DNA of 64,000 nucleotides, taken from NCBI RefSeq assembly GCF_003119195.2, contig NZ_CP022253.1:1-64000 (forward strand), given 5' to 3'. The notes beneath the pieces were generated by a model. It did no database searches and was not told where the DNA came from. It worked only from the letters and a program-made list of their open reading frames with translations. Source of the stretch: Azospirillum baldaniorum (GTDB lineage: Bacteria; Pseudomonadota; Alphaproteobacteria; Azospirillales; Azospirillaceae). The translations under genes were made by a program, and so were the position numbers. Numbering within the stretch: position 1 is the first letter of the stretch; each line of letters starts with the position of its first letter. Positions 12,201-19,316 of this stretch are shown here, in pieces.

Positions 12201-13524
12201 CCACGCTGAGATCCGTGAACTCATAGCTCTGGATCACCACGCCCGTGCCGGCGGGCGCATCGGACGCCACCGAGAACAGCGTTGCGGCGGCGACCGGCTG
12301 GCCAACGGCCAGAACCCGGTCGGGCGCGGTCACCGTCACCGTGACCTCCGCCACCGTGAAGCGGCGCTGCATGACGTCGAGGGTGCCGGTGGCCGGGTTG
12401 TAACCGCTCCAGGTGGCGATCCAACCGCCGTCGGCGGTGGCGGCGAAGGCCGGCTCCACCTGATCGCCCAGCGTCGCCTGGGTGACGGCGATCTCGCCGC
12501 CCACCCGGTTGCCCACCGCGTCGAAGCGCTGGGCGTAGATCCCCAGCCCGCTGCCGTCCTGGTTGGCCGACACCCAGCCCACCAGATAGCCGCCGTCGGC
12601 CAGGGCGATGACGTCCGGCGCGGTCTGGGCGCCGGCGGTGGTGGTGTTCACCACGACCTCGCCGCCCACCGCCTGGCCCAGCGCGTCGTAGCGTTGCAGG
12701 ACGATGCCGGAGCCGCTGCCGTCCTGTCCCGCCGACTGCCACGCCACCACCAGCCCGCCGTCGCCGAGCACCGCGACCGCCGGCTGCGACTGATCGCCCG
12801 CGGTGGTCGTGTTGATGCGGAACTCCGGCTGCGCCACCCCGGCCGCCGTGTAGCGCCGGGCGTAGAGGCCGTAGCCGCTGCCGTCCTGGCCCTGCGACTG
12901 CCACAGCACCAGAAACCCACCGTCGCTCAGCCCAACGACTTCTGAGTTGTCCTGATGGCCGGCGGTCGTGCCGTTGACCAGGACGTCCCCGGTCACCGCA
13001 TTGCCAAACGCGTCGAAGCGCCGCAAATGGATGTCCGTGTGGCTTTGCGGGTTCAAACCATACGTCCAGGACGCCACGAAGCCACCTCCGGCCAAGCCGG
13101 CCACGCTCGGCAGGTACTGAGTATCAGGAGCATTGGCGTTGACGCGGAATTCGTCACCGATCCGCGAGCCGTCGGCGGCGAACCGTTGGCCGTAGGTGCC
13201 CCAGCCCGAACCATCCTGGTTCTCGGATTGCCAGACGATGAGGTAGCGGCCATCGGATAGTGCCGTCACGCGTTGCCCATACTGGGCGTAGAGGGTGTAG
13301 GTGTTCACCAGCGATTCGCCGCCGATTGGCGTGCCGTCGGCGCGGTAGAGCTGGGAATAGACACCGCAGGATGTGTTGGGGTTGACCGTGTTGTTGTCCT
13401 GCCCCAGCGAGTGCCACGTCACGACGTAGTTGCCATTCGGCAGCACCGTCACGTCCGGCGCCCCCTGGCTGCTCGGCGTGTGCGTGTTCACACGGGATTC
13501 GGCACCGGCGACAATCGCGTTCAT
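6169..13524 (-). CDS. Giant RTX calcium-binding repeat protein (copy A)
   Basis: Identical in length (2451 residues) and reading to 30043-37398. See the copy B entry for the domain layout. The repeat boundaries here lie near 12000, 10503, 8991 and 7830. Confidence 0.9.
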   Translation of the reverse strand: MNAIVAGAESRVNTHTPSSQGAPDVTVLPNGNYVVTWHSLGQDNNTVNPNTSCGVYSQLYRADGTPIGGESLVNTYTLYAQYGQRVTALSDGRYLIVWQSENQDGSGWGTYGQRFAADGSRIGDEFRVNANAPDTQYLPSVAGLAGGGFVASWTYGLNPQSHTDIHLRRFDAFGNAVTGDVLVNGTTAGHQDNSEVVGLSDGGFLVLWQSQGQDGSGYGLYARRYTAAGVAQPEFRINTTTAGDQSQPAVAVLGDGGLVVAWQSAGQDGSGSGIVLQRYDALGQAVGGEVVVNTTTAGAQTAPDVIALADGGYLVGWVSANQDGSGLGIYAQRFDAVGNRVGGEIAVTQATLGDQVEPAFAATADGGWIATWSGYNPATGTLDVMQRRFTVAEVTVTVTAPDRVLAVGQPVAAATLFSVASDAPAGTGVVIQSYEFTDLSVGGGHFLLDGVTQAANTPIVLAGDQLHRLTYVANATTGGHDTIRVRAFDGTSWAEDTAALAATAPRAMVVAGAESRVNTHTPSDQGAPDVTVLPNGNYVVTWHSLNQDGSKYGVYSQLYRADGTPIGGEALVTSYTLNNQNGQRVTALPDGGYLIAWQSEGQDGSVWGTHGQRFAADGTRVGGEFRVNAGTPDNQYLPSMAGLADGGFVVTWTHGLYLQSTSDVYLRRFDAFGNAVTGDVLVNGTTAGNQDNSEVIALGDGGFLVLWQSQGQDGSGYGLYARRYTAAGVAQPEFRINTTTAGDQSQPAVAVLGDGGLVVAWQSAGQDGSGSGIVLQRYDALGQAVGGEVVVNTITAGAQTAPDVIALADGGYLVGWVSANQDGSGLGIYAQRFDAVGNRVGGEIAVTQATLGDQAEPAFAATADGGWIATWSDYNPATGTLDVMQRRFTVAEVTVTVTAPDRVLAVGQPVAAATLFSVASDAPAGTGVVIQSYEFTDLSAGGGHFLLDGVTQAANTPIVLAGDQLHRLTYVANATTGGHDTIRVRAFDGTSWAEDTAALAATAPRATVVAGAESRVNTHTPSSQGAPDVTVLPNGNYVVMWHSLDQDNPVKLYVSSGVYAQLYSADGTPIGGEVLVNTYTPYMQMGQRVTALPDGGYLIVWHSEGQDGHAWGVYAQRFSANGARAGAEFRINITTYDNQYLPDVAALADGGFVVTWTHGLNPQSQTDVYLRRADALGNAVTGDVLVNGTTAGNQDNSKVVALGDGGFLVLWQSQGQDGSGYGLYARRYTAAGVAQPEFRINTTTAGDQSQPAVAVLGDGGLVVAWQSAGQDGSGSGIVLQRYDALGQAVGGEVVVNTTTAGAQTAPDVIALADGGYLVGWVSANQDGSGLGIYAQRFDAVGNRVGGEIAVTQATLGDQVEPAFAATADGGWIATWSGYNPATGTLDVMQRRFTVAEVTVTVTAPDRVLAVGQPVAAATLFSVASDAPAGTGVVIQSYEFTDLSVGGGHFLLDGVTQAANTPIVLAGDQLHRLTYVANATTGGHDTIRVRAFDGTSWAEDTAALAATAPRATVVAGAESRVNTHTPSSQGAPDVTVLPNGNHVVTWHSLGQDGSSYGIYAQLYRADGTPVDGEVRVNSYTANAQHGERVTALPDGGFLIVWHSEGQDGSVWGTHGQRFAADGTRVGGEFRVNAGTPDNQYLPSMAGLADGGFVVTWTHGLYLQSTSDVYLRRFDAFGNAVTGDVLVNGTTAGNQDNSEVIALGDGGFLVLWQSQGQDGSGYGLYARRYTAAGVAQPEFRINTTTAGDQSQPAVAVLGDGGLVVAWQSAGQDGSGSGIVLQRYDALGQAVGGEVVVNTTTAGAQTAPDVIALADGGYLVGWVSANQDGSGLGIYAQRFDAVGNRVGGEIAVTQATLGDQAEPAFAATADGGWIATWSGYNPATGTLDVMQRRFTVAEAMPEFITIHGTPGADVLTGTPLQNHILGYEGDDKLSGSTSRDTLDGGEGADTLSGGAGDDVYIVDNVRDVVRELVNEGVDEVRTSLNSYTLGANLERLTFIGTGNFAGTGNTLDNMIVGGSGNDTLTGGAGADTLIGGDGDDRFYFDDADAPLQGGAGFDTAVVQGSVGASLDLAACSIEQAYGGGGDDSLIGTGALLGLAINGRDGDDLILGSAFNDTLTGGNGSDTLIAGDGDDVLYIDADDALVSGGAGFDTVYVQGDGNLTLDLTASGIERVFSGSGNDILTATGSVTLVEINGGAGDDLLVGSAFDDTLRGDAGNDTLYGGDGNDVLVGGSGDNVLFGGAGDDRLYVDTQTASLDGGAGNDTVYARYSGGVTLDLSASIELFSGSVGSDTVTAVNASAAVELIGGDGDDSLTGGAYADSLRGDNGNDWLDGGDGNDTLSGGNGNDWLLGGGGNDTLSGGSGNDTLIGGFGDDSLVGGSGADLFVFSNGGGNDILRDFNAGQGDLIGLAEGQTYTLAADVSGNVQIVFGASDTVTLVGVQITAVSSSWFVTV

Positions 13525-14071
13525 GACTGATCCTCAATAATTTCTAATATATCAAGAAAATGATACGTTAAATCAATCAGCAATTGCAAAAATTTAAAGC
13601 ATGTTTGTTTTTTGGTGCGCCGTTATGTCGCCATTCGCGTTCGGGAAGCGCTACGCGTCAATCGGCATTGCGACCGACCTCCAGTAGCCGGTCGAGTTTG
13701 GCTAGTTGCTGGTCAGTAGGGTTGGCAAGCAAAGCATCCTCCGCCCGCTTGCGGACGGGCGCGCCCGGCGGAGCCGGTGCGCTCAATCACCGCCAAATCA
13801 GGCAGGATGACGATTTCGGAGCGGAGACGATGGCGGTAACGATCGGTTTCGGCTTGCTCCTATTCCAGGCAGCCCGGTGTGTGCGCTGCGCTGAATGGCT
13901 GATCGCGACGAGAACTTCCCCACCGCAGCGCGACGCATGGGGCTGCCCTGGTAGGAATGTCGCGAAGGGGCTCGCTTCACGACGGGTAGAACTGGTCGGT
14001 TGCAGCACACAACGCGCCAGACCGGGACAGCGCGCAAAGTCCGACGTTCGGTCTGTAGCCTTCGCTGCTTA
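13525..14071. other. AT-rich promoter region of the RTX gene and a possible gene remnant (copy A)
   Basis: The first 80 bases are AT-rich, in contrast to the surroundings, and probably hold the RTX promoter. The rest, up to the IS, has no intact gene. A short minus-strand frame ending near 13658 looks coding. Same as 37399-37945. Confidence 0.4.
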
Positions 14072-14923
14072 GAGCGCCTAACAGAACCATCTTTGGACGA
14101 AGCGCCAGCAGATGAGGCTGGCGGCGATGTGGTGAAAGGCGGTGAAGATGTCGGCGCGCCGTTCGTATCGGACGGCGATGCGGCGGAAGCGGGCGAACCA
14201 TGCGAGCGTCCGCTCGACCACCCATCGGTGTCGGCCAAGACGCTCGCTGCTCTCGACGCCACGCCGGGCGATCCGCGGAATGATCGCTCGTTGGCGCAGC
14301 GCCCGCCGGCAGTGTGCAAAGTCGTAGCCCTTGTCGGCGTGCAACTTGGCCGGGCGGCGCCGTGGCCGGCCCGCACACTGGCGGATCGCCGGCACGGCAT
14401 CGACCAGCGTCTCCAGCAGCTTGCTATCGTGCCGGTTGGCCGGCGAAATCTTCAGGGCGAGTGGGATGCCATTGGCATCGACGAGGATGTGACGCTTGGA
14501 GCCCGGCTTGCCGCGATCCGTCGGGTTCGGGCCAGTCTCCTCGCCCCCCTTTTTGCTGGAACGCTGGCGCTGTCCACCGCCGCCCGATCCCAGTTGATGG
14601 CGTTGGCATAGCCGAGCCGGTCGAGCAGCACGCGATGCAGTCGCTCCCATACCCCGGCCCGATGCCACTCGTGCAGACGCCGCCAGCAGGTCATCCCCGA
14701 GCCGCAGCCCATCTCCACCGGCAGAAGCTCCCAAGGGATGCCCGTGCGCAGCACGAACAGGATGCCGGTCAGCGCCGCACGATCGTCCAACCGGGGCCGT
14801 CCGCCTTTTGGCTTGGGCGGCTCCGGCGGGATCAGCGGTTCGATGATCGCCCACAAGGCGTCGGAAACAAGAGGGGCTGCCATGCCCCTACCAACCGTTC
14901 CTGGCCGGTTTTGTTACGCACTC
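14072..14923 (-). mobile_element. IS5-family (IS427-like) insertion sequence (copy A)
   Basis: 852 bp with imperfect terminal inverted repeats GAGCGCCTAACAGAACC and GAGTGCGTAACAAAACC, flanked on both sides by TTA. Identical to the IS at 37946-38797, so it was in the element before the element was duplicated. Confidence 0.88.
14078..14883 (-). CDS. IS5-family transposase made by -1 frameshifting (copy A)
   Basis: Two overlapping frames (14452-14883 and, downstream, to 14078) joined at an A5G6 run at 14544-14554. See 37952-38757. Confidence 0.85.
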
Positions 14924-15041
14924 TTATAAGGCATAGGATTTGTTCTCGCGCAATGCACGCATTGCGTTTGCCAAAACCCGCACCGCCGATGACTTTCAGA
15001 GGGTTTCGGTGATGTCCGGCGGCTTCGGGGATCGGTTTGCT

Positions 15042-15065
15042 AAACTGTTCAGCGGTGACCGGTTT
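15042..15065. promoter_or_regulatory. 24-bp imperfect palindrome near the attachment site (copy A)
   Basis: Half-sites AAACTGTTCAGC and GGTGACCGGTTT. It matches 21 of 24 positions of the perfect palindrome in front of parA at 21649-21672. Candidate binding site of an element-encoded partition or excision protein. Same as 38916-38939. Confidence 0.5.
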
Positions 15066-15200
15066 GCCCAAAGAAGGCTATTCCGGTGCTCACCTCCCGA
15101 AGGGCCTTGATGGACGCGGCGTTTGCACTGACGCCAACTGCTCAACAGGGTGGCGATGAGGGAATTCCTTGATCCGGCTTCCGACTGGAGGGGCTTCCAA

Positions 15201-15372
15201 GTTTCCCACCTCCATTGCAAGTCATTGATATTCCATACGTGCACGAACACAGAACAAGTGGGAAAAGCCTTGGATTTCCAACAATGTCATAGTTTTCGTA
15301 ATCAGTAGGTCCGGGGTTCAAATCCCTGCTGCGGCACCAGTTTTCCCACCGCCCTTCCCATCCGTTTCCCAC
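15201..15372. other. attP-like junction between two element copies, with candidate integrase arm sites
   Basis: The motif GTTTYCCCAC occurs four times around the tRNA-fragment core: 15201-15210 (+), about 15258-15266 (inverted, GTGGGAAAA), 15340-15349 (+) and 15364-15372 (+). Two lie on each side of the core, the layout expected for arm-type sites of a tyrosine recombinase in a complete attP. Only the left pair is present at the right chromosomal boundary (39213). A 13-bp perfect inverted repeat (15346-15358 and 15385-15397) brackets the last site. Binding is inferred from the pattern. Confidence 0.55.
15295..15339 (+). other. tRNA-Thr(CGU) 3' fragment, att core at the copy A/copy B junction
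   Basis: The 45 nt fit tRNA positions 32-76 exactly: anticodon loop TTCGTAA with anticodon CGT, variable loop AGGTC, T-stem CGGGG/CCCTG around TTCAAAT, acceptor strand CTGCGGC, then A and CCA. The bases before it do not form the 5' half of a tRNA, so this is a fragment and not a working gene. Integration into the 3' end of a tRNA gene is typical for tyrosine recombinases. Confidence 0.85.
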
Positions 15373-15418
15373 TAGCGAACGGTCGGAAGGGCGGTGGCAC
15401 CCTCCCAAGCCCGTCTGA

Positions 15419-16480
15419 TCAGCGCTTCGGCTTGCTAAGCCGCTGGCGCTTTTTTTGTGCCGACTCCGCCATTCGCCCATCGGGCTGTACATAGACGGCC
15501 ACCACTCCACGCGATCTGTGCCCGGTGACGGATCGGATCTCGTCATCGGTAGCGCCGGCAGCGCCCAGTTCCGTCGCCGCCGTCCGCCGCAAGTCGCGGA
15601 ACTGGAGATCGGTCGGCAGCCCCGCCAGGGCGCGCACGCGCGAAAATTCGTGTACGAAATGAAATTTGGCGTAGGGCCGCCCGGTCGCTTCCGACACGAT
15701 GACCTGCACAGCGTCCCGCTTCACGGTCGACAGGAGCTTCTGCATCTGCGCCGTGACAGGAACCCTCACCGGCTGCTTCGTCTTCCCCTGCACGATCGCG
15801 AAGGCCGTGCCGTCGTAGTCGCTCCACTTCAGCGCCAGGATGTCCCCCTGCCGCTGGCCGATGTCGAGGGCCAGCCGCACGGCGAGCGCCAAGGACGGCC
15901 GGCCGTGCTTCTCCGCCGCCGCGCAGAACGTCTCCACCTGGTCACGGGTCCACACCTGGGTTCGAGCCGCGGTGCCGATCAGGCGCATGCCGTCGGCCGG
16001 CGAGAAGTCAATCATGCCGCGGTCGCAGGCGTGCCCCAGCAAAATCCGCCAGACCCGCATCACGGCGTTCGCCGTCGCCAGCCCGGATTTGCCCTGAACC
16101 ACTTCATAGCCCTGCACCAGCCACGCGCGCGTGATTGAGCTGACCAGCTTCGACCCCGCGACCTTCTCAATTCTGCGGAGCAGCAGCCGGTAATCCTGTT
16201 TGGTTTTCGGCGCCAGCTTCGCGAACTGTGGCGAAGCTTCGTATTTGCCAATCAGCTCCGCCACACTGCCGGGAATGATGGAGGGCTCCAGGCCGGCACG
16301 CCGCGTGCGTTCGGCCTCGACCTGTGCGTTCAGGTCCCGCGCTCGGGCGATCGCTTTTTCGGTGTCGTCGCCGAGTGGCTCGTCACAGAAGCCAAGCGCT
16401 TTCACGGTCGGGGTGGTGCGCCAGTACCACCGCCCGGCCACTCGCTTCATGCGAGGGACGTTCAACTCCACTTTGCCCAT
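15419..16480 (-). CDS. int: Tyrosine recombinase / phage-type integrase
   Basis: A 353-residue site-specific recombinase that should integrate and excise the element at the tRNA-Thr gene. An N-terminal arm-binding region comes first, then a SAM-like core-binding domain (about residues 85-165), then the catalytic domain. There I see the first Arg in GQRQGD, FRDLRRTA (the HxxR box, with Arg where His is common), TGHRS with the second box His, and the Tyr in VYVQ. The ATG at 16480 was chosen because the family fold starts there; a longer open frame upstream reads through the excisionase gene. It overlaps that gene by 19 bp and is last in a four-gene minus-strand group. Its stop lies 79 bp from the att core. 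Confidence 0.93.
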   Translation of the reverse strand: MGKVELNVPRMKRVAGRWYWRTTPTVKALGFCDEPLGDDTEKAIARARDLNAQVEAERTRRAGLEPSIIPGSVAELIGKYEASPQFAKLAPKTKQDYRLLLRRIEKVAGSKLVSSITRAWLVQGYEVVQGKSGLATANAVMRVWRILLGHACDRGMIDFSPADGMRLIGTAARTQVWTRDQVETFCAAAEKHGRPSLALAVRLALDIGQRQGDILALKWSDYDGTAFAIVQGKTKQPVRVPVTAQMQKLLSTVKRDAVQVIVSEATGRPYAKFHFVHEFSRVRALAGLPTDLQFRDLRRTAATELGAAGATDDEIRSVTGHRSRGVVAVYVQPDGRMAESAQKKRQRLSKPKR

Positions 16481-16731
16481 TCCGACGTGCCCGCTCCCGC
16501 CGCCGGCATGGATTGTTGCACAAGGCCGCTGCGTTCGTCCTGCCACTTGTCGAGTAGCACGCGGTCCCAAAGGATTCGGCCGCCGCGCGTCTCGCCGGAT
16601 GGCCAGATCCCGTCGGCCACTTCCTGATCGAACTTGCCAGGACTCACACCGACATACGCCGCTGCCTGATCCCTTGAGAGGCAGCGCGGCCAATCTGGCA
16701 GGCCGGCCATGTCGCTTAGCCTTGCAGCCAT
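16462..16731 (-). CDS. AlpA-like HTH protein, probable excisionase
   Basis: An 89-residue protein with a MerR/AlpA-type winged helix: CLSRDQAAAYVGVSPGKFDQ, then a Gly-Ile-Trp-Pro turn, Arg-Gly-Gly-Arg and ILWDRVLLDKW. AlpA-like proteins act as excisionases or activators of the neighbouring integrase in P4-like elements; that role is inferred from position. The ATG at 16731 follows GGAGG; a GTG at 16737 would overlap that site. It begins three bases after the stop of the upstream gene and overlaps int, so the three are probably translated in a coupled way. Confidence 0.75.
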   Translation of the reverse strand: MAARLSDMAGLPDWPRCLSRDQAAAYVGVSPGKFDQEVADGIWPSGETRGGRILWDRVLLDKWQDERSGLVQQSMPAAGAGTSEWAKWS

Positions 16732-16733
16732 GC

Positions 16734-17195
16734 TCACCTCCGCCCCTGCCCTTGATCCAGTTCGTCAACCGCGACTCGGTGGCCATGCTCAAGCACACCA
16801 CGAGCCTTCAGGCGTTCGTATAGGACGAGATCCTGGACGTCGGCGACATAGGGCAGGGTCACCGGCAGGAAGGGCCGGCGCGATGCCCGCGCCCTCTCCC
16901 GCATGTGTTCGTCGGGATGGCTCTCCACCGTGGGCGGCAGGTCCACCAGCTCGGCGGGGCGATAGGTCTCCTCCGCCTCGTTCCAGCGGTACAGCCGGTA
17001 CCGGACCACCTCCGGATACGCGACGCGCCCGTCGGCCCGGCGCACGGCCCGGATGCGCCGGGCGCCGGGTGGTGGAGCCATGGTCGCGCAGGCATCGCGG
17101 TGGCGGGCGGCGTGGCAATCCGGAAGGCGGATGGTTGCCGATCCGGCGGCAATCGGCACGGGTGGGTGCGCCATGCTGTGTGTGATGGATGTCAT
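16734..17195 (-). CDS. Hypothetical protein upstream of the excisionase
   Basis: A 153-residue protein I do not recognise. The middle is basic and Arg-rich, the C-terminal third has a helix-rich run (VADVQDLVLYERLKARGVLE) and there is no signal peptide or membrane segment. The ATG at 17195 has GGAG at proper spacing; a later ATG at 17174 is possible. It overlaps the gene before it by ATGA (17192-17195) and its stop touches the excisionase start, which supports a real co-translated gene in the integration operon. Confidence 0.5.
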   Translation of the reverse strand: MTSITHSMAHPPVPIAAGSATIRLPDCHAARHRDACATMAPPPGARRIRAVRRADGRVAYPEVVRYRLYRWNEAEETYRPAELVDLPPTVESHPDEHMRERARASRRPFLPVTLPYVADVQDLVLYERLKARGVLEHGHRVAVDELDQGQGRR

Positions 17196-17407
17196 ACGTC
17201 GACTCCGCAGGATTTCAGAGCACGCAGGGCGCGCCGGGAGGCATGGGGAGCGGTACGGCACGAGATGGAGGACAATCCGACGGCGGAGACTGCCGCGGAA
17301 GGATCGGGCGTTTTCAGCAGCGGCCCGGCCTCGCCTTCGATCTGCACGACGAAGAGGCCTTCGCGTGGCTGAAAGCCGAGCAGCACGCGGGGTAATTGGT
17401 CGCTCAT
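17192..17407 (-). CDS. Hypothetical 71-residue protein, first gene of the int group
   Basis: A small protein of unknown function, with LPRVLLGFQPREGLFVVQIE near the N-terminus suggesting a short beta-rich domain. Support comes from the 4-bp ATGA overlap with the next gene. The ribosome binding site (AGGGC) is moderate. An alternative is that the operon begins at 17195. Confidence 0.4.
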   Translation of the reverse strand: MSDQLPRVLLGFQPREGLFVVQIEGEAGPLLKTPDPSAAVSAVGLSSISCRTAPHASRRALRALKSCGVDV

Positions 17408-17562
17408 GCTGCCCTGGCCCCGCTGTTCAGGTGGCTCATATCCGGGAGGCGGATGCCCTCATTCGGCAAGACCGGGCTGGCCGACATCCGCTCCAAGCCG
17501 ATGCGGGTGCGTTGGACAGATGGATTGGCGCAAGTCATACTTAGAGACCGGAGGGTCTTCCC

Positions 17563-18015
17563 ATGCCTGATACACGGCTCTACGACAGCGACTTCTTTGC
17601 CTGGACGCAGGATCAGGCCGGTCGGCTTCGGCGGCTGGCCGCGGAGCGCAGCAATGTCGATCTGGACCTGGAGAACCTTGCCGAGGAGATCGAAAGCATG
17701 GGGCGGAGTGAGCAGCAACAACTGGAGAGCCGGTTGACCGTGCTGTTGCTCCATCTGCTGAAATGGCGTTTCCAGCCCGGCCTCCGGGGGAACAGTTGGC
17801 GCCTGACGATCAAGGAGCAGCGCAACCGGATCGAGCGCCACCTTCGGAAAAATCCAAGCCTGAAGGCCATGCTCGACGAAACCATCGTCGATGCCTACAG
17901 CGACGCGCTGATCGGCGCGGAGCGGGAAACCGGTCTGCCGGAAACGACGTTTCCAAAGGATTGTCCGTGGTCGTTTGATCAGATGATGGACGACGGATTC
18001 CTGCCCGAAGCGTGA
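17563..18015 (+). CDS. DUF29-family protein
   Basis: A 150-residue cytoplasmic protein of the DUF29 family, common in cyanobacteria and Rhodospirillales and often found in mobile regions; its function is not established. Family marks seen: LYDSDFFAWTQDQAGRLR at the start, the conserved LDLENLAEEIESMGRSE, the helix LTVLLLHLLKWRFQP and TIKEQRNRIERHL. The ATG at 17563 follows GGAGGG at good spacing. It is transcribed away from the int group. An open frame of 266 codons on the opposite strand has exactly the same codon register and is most likely its shadow. Confidence 0.85.
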   Translation: MPDTRLYDSDFFAWTQDQAGRLRRLAAERSNVDLDLENLAEEIESMGRSEQQQLESRLTVLLLHLLKWRFQPGLRGNSWRLTIKEQRNRIERHLRKNPSLKAMLDETIVDAYSDALIGAERETGLPETTFPKDCPWSFDQMMDDGFLPEA

Positions 18016-18511
18016 ACCGGCGTCCCCGGCTCCGTTTTCTCTTCCGTCGCTCGAACAGCGCAGGGCAGCGAGGGCGTTCCTAACATCGTCCGCATCGATC
18101 TGACCGGCTGCATGAGCGACATGCAGCCGGTCCACGAGGCTATCCAGATCGTCCGTTAAGGCGGTGAAGTCGGAGCAGTGCATAGAGTCTAAGGGGAGAG
18201 GCATGGTCGGACCTTCCTCAAACCGGCATCGGGCGACGCGCTCTTACAAGCGCCTCCAATGAGCGGTACATTATGTATCGTCTCATATCAATACATAATG
18301 TACTGTTCCCGCGCAAGCCGCTAAGCTCATCGGCGCAGCACGAGGTTGCCGCATACGGAGGTATGCAACCCTATGCTTTTCCGTACCTCCGCACCTACAA
18401 CTAGATAGTATACGGCAACCAAAGGTTAAGATAATTTGTTTCCGGTTCGTTCCTATTTGGGCTTGCGGTTCAAACAAACGCGGATGTAAACGCGGTGCAG
18501 CGAGAAAGGGG
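18016..18511. promoter_or_regulatory. Control region with two TACATNATGTA operators
   Basis: AT-richer than its surroundings, without a convincing gene. It holds TACATTATGTA at 18267-18277 and TACATAATGTA at 18292-18302, which together form an inverted pair. They match the palindrome between the repressor and the Cro-like gene (19007-19023), so the element repressor probably binds here too. A short minus-strand frame starting at 18204 might be a small gene, but it runs antisense into the DUF29 gene and I do not call it. Confidence 0.6.
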
Positions 18512-18766
18512 ATGCCGGTGCGCGGACGTGAGTTGGCTGAAGCGGAGCAGATCTTGCGAAGCCTCCCCGATCACGTCAGAAAGCGAATGCTCAACGTGAT
18601 TCGGGAGTATGCTGCTGATCTTCCTGAGCCAATTCCGCCTCAGTCCGGAGCATCTGAAGAATTGCAGCTCGGCGCCGCGGGTGAAGCGTCTTCAAGTATT
18701 CGACAGCCTCGGCATACTCGGCCTCAGGATGCTTATCGTCACCGAAATAAAGCCACTGCCAAGTAA
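18512..18766 (+). CDS. Possible small protein convergent with the repressor gene
   Basis: An 84-residue frame with a good ribosome binding site (GAAAGGGG). Its N-terminal half, around AEQILRSLPDHVRKRMLNVI, looks helical and protein-like. The second half is antisense to the repressor 3' end and is low-complexity. It sits downstream of the paired operators at 18267-18302 and might be a repressor-controlled gene whose true end is lost. Weak call. Confidence 0.3.
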   Translation: MPVRGRELAEAEQILRSLPDHVRKRMLNVIREYAADLPEPIPPQSGASEELQLGAAGEASSSIRQPRHTRPQDAYRHRNKATAK

Positions 18767-18947
18767 CACCAAGTTGTGTAGCGAATAGTTTTGCGTTGCG
18801 AACTGTGAGGGGGCGGTTACCATTCTCGGCGCTACGCACCGTGGCGGCCGAAAAGCCATGCGTCTCTGCAAATTTCTCCGCAGAGCTGTATCCAGCCTTC
18901 TTTCGTATGGCTCTCAGGCGTTCGCCTCTGGCCTTTTCATCCTTCAT
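18591..18947 (-). CDS. XRE/CI-like repressor of the element
   Basis: A 118-residue DNA-binding protein with an N-terminal helix-turn-helix of the Cro/CI type: RLRAIRKKAGYSSAEKFAE, then GFSAATVRSAENG and the NAKLFATQLGVTWQWLYFG tail. The C-terminus is a short helical region and there is no LexA-type peptidase domain. The ATG at 18947 was chosen because the domain starts directly after it; a TTG at 19001 is possible but lies beside the operator. Divergent from the Cro-like gene with a 17-bp palindrome between them, so it probably represses both directions and keeps the element quiescent. Confidence 0.8.
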   Translation of the reverse strand: MKDEKARGERLRAIRKKAGYSSAEKFAETHGFSAATVRSAENGNRPLTVRNAKLFATQLGVTWQWLYFGDDKHPEAEYAEAVEYLKTLHPRRRAAILQMLRTEAELAQEDQQHTPESR

Positions 18948-19006
18948 GTGCGGAATTGTATCGTTACGCGACGCGACGGTCCGGTACAAAGCGTATTGCA
19001 AGGCGA

Positions 19007-19023
19007 CAGTACATGATGTACTG
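19007..19023. promoter_or_regulatory. Operator between the divergent repressor and Cro-like genes
   Basis: CAGTACATGATGTACTG is a perfect 17-bp palindrome in the repressor leader, 9 bp before the Cro-like ATG. It shares the core TACATNATGTA with 18267-18277 and 18292-18302. Lambdoid-type switches use such shared operators; occupation by this repressor is inferred. Confidence 0.7.
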
Positions 19024-19031
19024 TTTTGACC

Positions 19032-19316
19032 ATGGATGACCTCGACACATTTTCCAACGTCATTGATCTTTGGCCGAATGCCGTTGCAATGGGCAATGAT
19101 GTCGGCGAGACCGGATTGACGGTACGCGCTTGGAAGCGCAGAAACTCGATACCCGGCGAGAAGTGGCTGAGAGTTGTCGAGGCAGCCCGACGTCGCGGAT
19201 TTGAGAACGTAACTCTGGAGCGTCTTGCAAAGATCGCCCAGTCTCGCAAGACCCCGGATTCAATCACCGCCATACCAGATGAAATGTCTGCTGAACTCAT
19301 TGGCCATCCCGCATAG
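19032..19316 (+). CDS. Carph-isopro-type HTH protein (Cro-like)
   Basis: A 94-residue protein with the short helix-turn-helix pattern known in alphaproteobacterial mobile DNA as the carph-isopro domain: NVIDLWPNAVAMGNDVG, then TVRAWKRRNSIPGEKWLRVV, then GFENVTLERLAKIA. Such proteins sit opposite element repressors and are thought to act like Cro. The ATG at 19032 is used because the TTG at 19026 is weak; no clear ribosome binding site is present, so the message may be nearly leaderless. Divergent from the repressor at 18591-18947. Confidence 0.75.
   Translation: MDDLDTFSNVIDLWPNAVAMGNDVGETGLTVRAWKRRNSIPGEKWLRVVEAARRRGFENVTLERLAKIAQSRKTPDSITAIPDEMSAELIGHPA

Larger units (their letters stand above)
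1..15339. repeat. Direct repeat, copy A (right-hand 15.3 kb of the integrative element)
   Basis: This stretch is the same sequence as 23874-39213, in the same orientation. It begins inside a gene at the window edge and ends exactly at the CCA of a tRNA 3' fragment. From about 4250 to 15339 I see no difference between the copies. Before that there are 13 single-base indels, near 699, 725, 785, 969, 1163, 1188, 1487, 1849, 2279, 2418, 2656, 4072 and 4248. I saw no substitutions. Confidence 0.97.

Noticed and set aside
13584..14072. 162-codon plus-strand frame before the IS (also 37458-37946)
   Set aside because: No ribosome binding site, Ser/Arg-rich low-quality protein, ends at the IS boundary, and a better coding signal lies on the other strand.
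17404..18204. 266-codon minus-strand frame over the DUF29 gene
   Set aside because: Exact antisense register to a clear DUF29 protein. Only its first 55 codons lie outside that gene; too weak to call.
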